DNA from: Macrocybe gigantea
Lineage: Eukaryota > Basidiomycota > Agaricomycetes > Agaricales > Callistosporiaceae
Length of the DNA: 27,043 nucleotides
NCBI GenBank assembly: GCA_011319805.1
Contig: SJRY01000011.1
Span: forward strand, 1-27,043
Direction: 5' to 3'
Positions 21,193 to 27,043 of the stretch are shown here, in pieces; position 1 is the stretch's first letter, and the number at the start of each line of letters is the position of its first letter. The position numbers were made by a program, and so were the translations under genes. The notes below the pieces were generated by a model. It did no database searches, had not been told where the DNA came from, and saw only the letters and a program-made list of their open reading frames with translations.

Positions 21193-24100
21193 TTAAATGT
21201 AAATAGGCAGTGTGGGGTTGAGGCCAACCCACTCTGGTCCGGTCACAAAGTCTTTTTCGTCAATCAAGAAGTCCTGTGGAGAGAACGTTTTGTATAAAGC
21301 GGGTAGAATTTGAACAAACACGTACCAATGGGGCTTCGACGAGGGCGCCTTTGACTTCAGATAGGCGCTGCTTGACAGTATCAAGCGGAATTCCGGGATG
21401 ACATGTCCTGCCTTGACCTTCGGGACATAGTTCTGGCCAAAGAACATACGGTGAATTTCCTTCGACCCGGTCAGGAAGACGGACGAACCTCATAGTTCGA
21501 CCAGGACCGAACGACGTTGGAAGGCACGGGCCGGAATATCTCGGCAAAAATAGCGCGGTTCTCTGCAGCAGTGCGGTTCCAGAGAGACCAAGTCAAGTCT
21601 GAAATCGGATCGGCGACCATGTCGTCTTCCTCGTCCCGAATTCGTCATCGTTAAAGTGGGGCGCCGGGCGCATGAACGACGTGACACGAGGTTCGAAGCT
21701 CTGCGGTGCCTGAGGCTCAATAAGCCCCAAATGCTCTGAATGACACGCTTGGTTAAACGGTTCCTGAATTTCGAGGCGTACCATCGCTTACCTCTCCAAA
21801 GCTTGCGCCGCAGCGACGCGGCGAATCGAGATACTTCGAACGGCTGCCCATCCATAGTCGCTTCAAACTTGTCCTGGTCCTCGACCACGAGCGCGATTTC
21901 GGAATCACCATCACCCTGGTCGCCCGTCAGCGGCGTAATCGCCCTATGAATGCATATATTTCACCTTTTGGCTCCGGTCATTGATGTTTGCAGAACCCAT
22001 CTAAGAAAGGATGTGTGTTACCGAACAAGCACGACAAAGAGGAGAACAACACCTACGATCACCACACGATCATCCACTATCATTAATTTGGAGTGGATGT
22101 ACAACAACTCCGTGACATAACTGTAGGTCAAGAGTTTGGATGGTGGGTTGAAATAGCGCTGCGACACACGTACCCATTGAGCTCTTCTTCAGGAGTAGCC
22201 ACCCAGAGTTCATCGTGCAAAGCAGTGCTATCGTGCAACTTGTGTTGGCCGACGTTATCAGAGACGTTTTCGTCGTCTCTAATATCGTCCGAGCCATGCT
22301 CAAATCGGGACACAATTTGACGGGCCTCTTCCTCCGTTTCTGGGAATTTGACCGTAACAGTCTTCGGCGGAGTCTTGTCGCTGACGACTATGCCTTCTTT
22401 AGTCGGTCGGGAATCGTGAGGGTGACTTCTTTCTGATCAGTCAAGATGTCTTTTCCAATCCATTGTCTCGCCAGCGCCACTTGGGCCTCGTGGAACGAGA
22501 CGCCAGAGTTTTGCTCCATCTGTGCAATCAGGGACTCTGAAATCGACAGTTAGAACACGAGATATGGAAGCAAATATCTAGACTCACCGACGGGTGCATT
22601 GATGCGGTCGTACGCTCTGAGATGATAGAAGCGGATGTAATCCATTCTGATCGCGAGAATCCATCAGCGTCGCGCTTCTCGAGAAAGAACCAGACTCACG
22701 GCTCGTAGCCAGCCTTACGAATTTCTTCATAGATACTATTGCCACCTCGGTTGATGGTGCGATATTGAGCAGCCATTATCGTCTTAAGCGAGCCCTCGTT
22801 CTTGACATCTCCAGAAAAACCTGGCACTTCCGGAATAACAATCACCACCTATTCTAGCGTGTGAGCAAGGAAGGAAGAAATCACGCTCGACCCTGACCTT
22901 GAATTTCTGCCCTTCCTCAGCGGCTCTGATGATCCTCTCTACCAGAGCTTTGGCAATCAAATTCTTGATTACCCCCTTTTCCTGAGTGCTCGAGATGCTG
23001 AAATTTGTGTCGGCTGCTTCAATCCTCGCGTCAAGGAAAATCTAGACTCACAAGAACTGATTCTCTGAGATGTCCGATTCCATCAACAAAGAACAAGACC
23101 GATACAATGTTTCATACCAATATAGATAAAATGTTGCGCATTTTCAATCAAATCAATATCTATACCAAACATTGAGGTGGATGCAGAATCACATGTGTGA
23201 CGCAACTTACATGCATTCTGGATGCTGTGTTCGGTTAGGACTCCGTGAGACCAATCCGAGACACTGCGAACGACCTGGACGTGACACGTCGCCGGGCTAG
23301 GTTTCGGATGGTATGTGGGTGATTCTTCGTCACCCTCGCCATAACCACGGTGCCATAGCTGCTTGTATTTGTGTCCGATTTGATGCCAACGTTCGCGGTG
23401 CGGGTGTCCTTGGGGCGCTTTAGGACCTAGTTGACCTAACAACGGTCTAAGTGTAAGAACTCACGGACGACTGCCTCATTGGGGCTGCTTCGACATCGTG
23501 CGGTAGGGAAAGCCAATCGACACGCCTGACATGGTGAATCAATGAGCAACCCCAATTCTACGTCGACTGTCATGACTTACTCTTCATTTCGATACTTCGA
23601 ATTCAGTGTCAGTGTACGTGCGGAAGGCCGAAGTTTTGTTAGCGTACCTTCCTTTTCTTAACTTCATTCCATCGTTCAATGAAGTGCTGGACAATATCGA
23701 GCACGACAGGACCGGAAAGCGTCATGTGAACCTTAAAGTACAAGACATGAGAAAACGGAGTACGGCCGGCGCGATTGCAATACCGACATCATGCCACGGC
23801 ATCCTGGCACTGTCCAAAATGGAAAGTGTGTTGCTGGCATAGTTATAAACGTTCTTGAAATCCATGATCCGAGCATTGTTATAATCTTGGCCAGGGAAAA
23901 GCGTCTTCGAGAAGTCGGTGGGATGGACATCCGCCAACGGATGGTTGTGAGTGTCCCAACGCCCGAAACAAAGGTCTAGTCCTCCGATGCAAGCATAGTG
24001 GTTGTCCACGACGACAACCTGTGGAAAGGTCATAATCTATCTTTCGTCTATAATAGGCTGACAAAAGCGCGCCTTCTCATGATGGGACCAGAATTGGACG

Positions 24101-24984
24101 CTATCTGATATAGAAGCGAGTAAGCTCGACAGACGGTAGTGGCGTGATCCAACCGATACCTTTGGCGCCGATGTGATCCGGGTGGCGCAGGCAAGTGATA
24201 TTTGGATGCAACGCCTCAAGCGTAGCCTAGGCAATAGTGAGCGGAGCAGCTACTCTGAATAAACGTATCCACCCACCTTCGTATGCTTCGAACTCATGGA
24301 CATGGTTTGCGTAACCTGGGACACAAATAAGGAGAGACTGGAAAAATGGCACCATCATCATACCTCTTTGTAAACGATTACATAGACTTTGACCCCTTCT
24401 TGCGCTTTGCGCTGGAGGACGCGATCGAGCCTCCAGTCCGCATTGTAGGCCGGTGGACGACGGAGGTAGAGCTCTGGAGTCAACCACCAGTCCTGAAAGA
24501 GCCACGGATAAGAATTACGAGAGAAGAAATATCGCCACCCTGCAATAATCACCATGATGAAGATGGCCTCCTTGGCACTGTCAAGAAGCTCTGAAAGAGC
24601 CCACATGTAATCATTGCCGTCAATGTGCCTGTAAATTCGCAAACATGAGCGAAGGTACAGACGGACTACGGAAGTCTCACCATTTCACAAAATTGTCGCC
24701 CCGTTCGCCAGCAAAGCTTTTGAACCTGTGGCCGGCGTTGATCTCCGCCCTAATTTCGTCTTGGGCAATTTCCTCCGGGTCATCGTGTCGTCCTAATTGC
24801 ATTACATGAGCCGCGGATGCATAGAACGCGTTGAGCGCCTACGATTCGGATTCAAAATCCCTTCCTTTGGCGTCAGAGAAGCATAAGGAGTCTAAGAGGG
24901 CAATGAGGACTTGCCTATGACTTCGTTTCGAGCGTGTTCGAGCCCTTTGGGAACGACGCGCGCCAAGTCAGTGAAGAAAGACAT
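21193..24984 (-). CDS. Phospholipase D, two HKD motifs
   Basis: This is a eukaryotic-type phospholipase D, which hydrolyses phosphatidylcholine to phosphatidic acid and choline. About 24 exons can be read on the minus strand. Order: MSFFTDLARVVPKGLEHARN, ALNAFYASAAHVMQLGRHDD, DWWLTPELYLRRPPA, the first HKD motif HEKVVVVD followed by NHYACIGGLDLCFGRWD, ENAQHFIYIENQF, VVIVIPEVPGFSGD, the second HKD motif HSKLMIVDD followed by MGSANINDRSQKGDGDSEIA, and the C-terminus FLIDEKDFVTGPEWVGLNP. Both catalytic triads are complete. No PX or PH domain precedes the catalytic core, so it resembles the shorter fungal PLDs of roughly 800-850 residues rather than yeast SPO14. The frame slips by one base at 23479-23480, 22409-22411, 21635-21637 and 21395-21397. 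The exon 1/2 junction near 24910 is unclear. One intron has a GC donor. The start at 24984 gives the usual N-terminal exon. Confidence 0.9.
24019..24072 (-). other. GC-AG intron in the phospholipase D gene
   Basis: On the minus strand the exon ends CATGAGAAG, the intron runs from gcgcgc to ccacag, and the next exon begins GTTGTCGTCGTGGAC. This joins the two halves of the first HKD motif, HEK and VVVVD. The nearest GT would add ten bases and break the frame, so the GC donor is needed unless a base is wrong here. Confidence 0.75.
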
Positions 24985-26245
24985 TAAGACGCAGAGTGAT
25001 GGAAAGATTGAATGATGAGTGCACGGTCGCAAACGGTTGCTGGGTCACACCGATCATTCTGTCGCGCATCGCGGGCACATACAACCGGGCATTCATTATC
25101 TACCGGCACGTGATTTGGACCAACCACAAGGATGGTGGAGCAGCTCCCTCTCTCCTATCCGAAATTTAGGTTTGAATAACTCGAACTCGTTCTCCAGTCT
25201 ACACAGTAATTGCAAAATCTTGAACGTCGGATCAGCAAGACCAGTTGTTTCATTCTCGTTGCCGTTGCTTGGCCATCACTTACGTAAGTAACACGAAAGG
25301 GTATAATCTAAGGTCAACTGATTGGGCGCTGGAGGCGGCATACCTTCTAACGTGATGTGTGACTAGTGTTCATCGTACTTACGTCTGCATGAAAATCCAG
25401 GATCTGTATACCCTTGTCTGCGTTCAGAACCCAAAAGAAAAGATTGAGATCGTAAGTCTGTTAATTGTTACACCCAGGAGGAGACGGCAACCTGTTGTTG
25501 ACATAAAATGCTCATTGGTGACTAACTGATGAGCCAAATGACCCCCTCCCTCAACAACAACAACAAAAAAAGGAAGATTCAGAGCATTTAAGTCATTCAA
25601 GCCGGTTGTTTTAGAATTATTCGCAGTAGGCAACTTGGAAAAAGAAAAGACGCAGTGAGAAAAGCAGGCTATGACTTCTGATGTTGAGAAGCTTCGGCGT
25701 GGGTCTCTAACTCGCGATCAGAGAAGCGATAGGGGGCCGAGGTTTGTTCACTATGAATGTTTAGCTCCAATTCAGGTCTGACAGAACCCTTGCTTAGAAG
25801 GTGACCGTGATTCGCAGGCCAATGAGGAACGGATTCAGGGGCTATCTCATGAGTGCCATTGGAATGGAATAGCCTCCGCCATCAGAAGCTGAAGCATTGA
25901 AGGAGGCTAAGAGTTAGAGCAAGGTAGACACATTGTGATACGTCGTCGGCTAGGTTTTGCTTTATGTTGATAACGGACTGTACGTGTAAAGTTTACATCG
26001 CATCGTCCTTCGCGGGGACAGCTGGGTGTGTGGATGGTAATGACAGGTGCGCACTGTATGAGACACACGAAAGCAAACATCGAGACAAGAGTGTCTAGGC
26101 GCTCATATTATTCTACCATTAGCTAATCCAAGTCCATAAAATACAACCCCAAAAAGAAAGGACAGCAGAAACCGAGGGCGATGTGGAAAGTTATGTCAAA
26201 GCCGTACCAACCAGGGGCCAACGATCCTATGCGCAAAAGACGCTA
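24985..26245. other. Intergenic stretch of 1.26 kb, no secure gene
   Basis: It must contain the phospholipase D promoter at its left end and the 3' flank of the next minus-strand gene at its right end. Isolated good donor strings occur, such as gtaagtctg at 25453 (+), but no set of exons could be built around them. One small two-exon candidate at 25671-25892 is listed separately. Confidence 0.5.
25671..25892 (+). CDS. Possible small spliced gene, 59 aa, unrecognised
   Basis: An ATG at 25671 opens a frame of 35 codons (MTSDVEKLRRGSLTRDQRSD and on to CLAPIQ). A 42-nt interval with gtctga and cgcag ends (25776-25817) joins it in frame to a second exon, ANEERIQGLSHECHWNGIAS, ending at 25892. Composition is protein-like and there are two Cys. 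The donor is poor, no family was recognised and the neighbouring region is otherwise non-coding, so this may be chance. Confidence 0.2.
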
Positions 26246-27022
26246 TCACCCAGGTGCACTGAGGGTCGGAATGAAATGGCGAATGTGTTCGGGCACAAGA
26301 TCTTCCGGCAGTCGAGCGATGGTGTCCAGCGGCGCCCGCTTCGCCAGGGCCAGCAAATTCAGGCGAAGCTCTCGCAAGACAGGATCTTCGGCATCGTCTG
26401 GGAGCGCACCCTGCCCTTCCTTCCTGTCGCCAGAGCCTTCCAATGCCGACGATGACACCTGTCCGGACTGGTGTTGGCCCCACGACGGCGTAGCCAGGGC
26501 GCGGTTGCGGTCGGTTGCAGTCGCGTTCTCACCCTCCCGCTTGAGTTTTTGATTCAGCTCGATAATCACGTTGGCGACGTATTCCAACACTTCTTTCAGT
26601 TCTTCTGGCCCCTCGGGTCTGTAAGTCTGATCGACCTGCATTTTGTATCCGTCGTCAGCGGGTTCCGATTTTGCAGGATGCGATTCGTTGCCGTGCCCTC
26701 GCCGATTCTTGTCTCTGTCCCTGAACATCTTGCCGGCCCACACGTCCTCGCTGATGAACAGCTCCCCAGGCTTTTTGATGAGGGAACTCATGTCAATTTT
26801 GTGAGACTTGATTTGCAACAACGTCGCCAATGCCACCGTCGCAGCTGGGAAGACGTACAAAGACTTGTGAACTTGTGCCTCCACACTGTTTCCGCCGCTC
26901 GACTGATGCGATCGGCCAGAAGACGCGAGGGCCAGGCCGTTTCACGAGCAGGGCATGCCGGCCGTCTGTCAAAGAATCTACGACGTTCTGCTCGACCCAC
27001 GCCGCCAATGTCATTCCCAGGT
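26246..27022 (-). CDS. Unrecognised conserved-looking protein, 5'-partial
   Basis: The main exon carries one long frame ending at 26246: VHKSLYVFPAATVALATLLQ, KIDMSSLIKKPGELFISEDV, a charged linker, EELKEVLEYVANVIIELNQK, and the C-terminus APLDTIARLPEDLVPEHIRH. A second segment to the right, in another frame, reads TLAAWVEQNVVDSLTDGRHA and appears to continue into the first if one A is removed from the AAA at 26940-26942 (minus strand), so a one-base gain is suspected. A strong acceptor (ccttatccttgctcag, minus strand) stands at 27023, so earlier exons probably lie beyond the window. The helix-rich, charged composition suggests a nuclear or complex-subunit protein, but no domain was recognised and no function is claimed. 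Confidence 0.6.
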
Positions 27023-27043
27023 CTGAGCAAGGATAAGGTCCTG

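Noticed and set aside
9297..24984. A phospholipase C plus phospholipase D cluster
   Set aside because: The two genes are more than 10 kb apart with unrelated genes between them, and nothing indicates shared regulation.
1..27043. tRNA genes, CRISPR arrays, bacterial promoters or integrated virus
   Set aside because: No cloverleaf-compatible box pairs, spaced repeats, viral proteins or bacterial-style operons were seen on either strand.

Overview
The window looks like nuclear DNA of a filamentous basidiomycete, most likely an Agaricomycete. The genes are packed with short introns, mostly 40-75 nt with GT..AG ends and C/T-rich acceptors. The gene families fit too: an HTDIKPDN-type SRPK-like kinase, an unnamed seven-helix membrane protein of mushroom genomes, a PRM10/ThrE-type transporter and a fungal phospholipase D. 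No bacterial or viral features, tRNA, rRNA or CRISPR were seen. All exon models are read by eye from conserved motifs, reading frame and splice signals; no alignment was run.

Layout. 1-1238 (+): 3' part of an AIF/FSP1-like FAD-NAD(P) oxidoreductase that enters from the left edge. 1521-3685 (-): a protein with a nucleotidyltransferase-like N-terminal half and a long low-complexity tail. 3686-4473: divergent promoter region. 4474-7645 (+): nucleoporin NUP84/NUP107. 7788-8378 (-): a 128-residue protein of unknown function. 8379-9296: no secure gene. 9297-10667 (-): secreted phosphoesterase (phospholipase C/acid phosphatase family). 10692-11781: no gene seen. 11782-12981 (-): a 311-residue seven-helix membrane protein. 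13902-15457 (+): SRPK-like kinase, flanked by two diverged direct copies of a block of about 370-430 bp. 15458-17565: decayed or non-coding. 17566-20924 (+): PRM10-like threonine/serine exporter family protein, 900 residues and 11 exons. 21193-24984 (-): phospholipase D with two HKD motifs and about 24 exons. 24985-26245: no secure gene. 26246-27022 (-): 3' part of an unrecognised conserved-looking gene that runs off the right edge.

The strongest unexplained signal is a set of about 17 apparent one-base losses (plus two apparent gains) inside otherwise well-preserved coding exons, nearly always in or beside a short run of one base. They hit the oxidoreductase, nucleotidyltransferase-like, NUP84, kinase and PLD genes. 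The phosphoesterase, seven-helix, 128-residue and PRM10-like genes (about 5.3 kb of coding) show none. In the genes where I could total the exons, correcting these sites gives a whole number of codons. The pattern fits uncorrected homopolymer errors in part of the assembly better than gene decay, but the clustering is worth checking. The second signal is three introns whose best model has a GC instead of a GT donor. The genes do not form an evident pathway; apart from a shared membrane-lipid theme (PLC-like and PLD) they look like an ordinary mix of housekeeping and lineage-specific genes.
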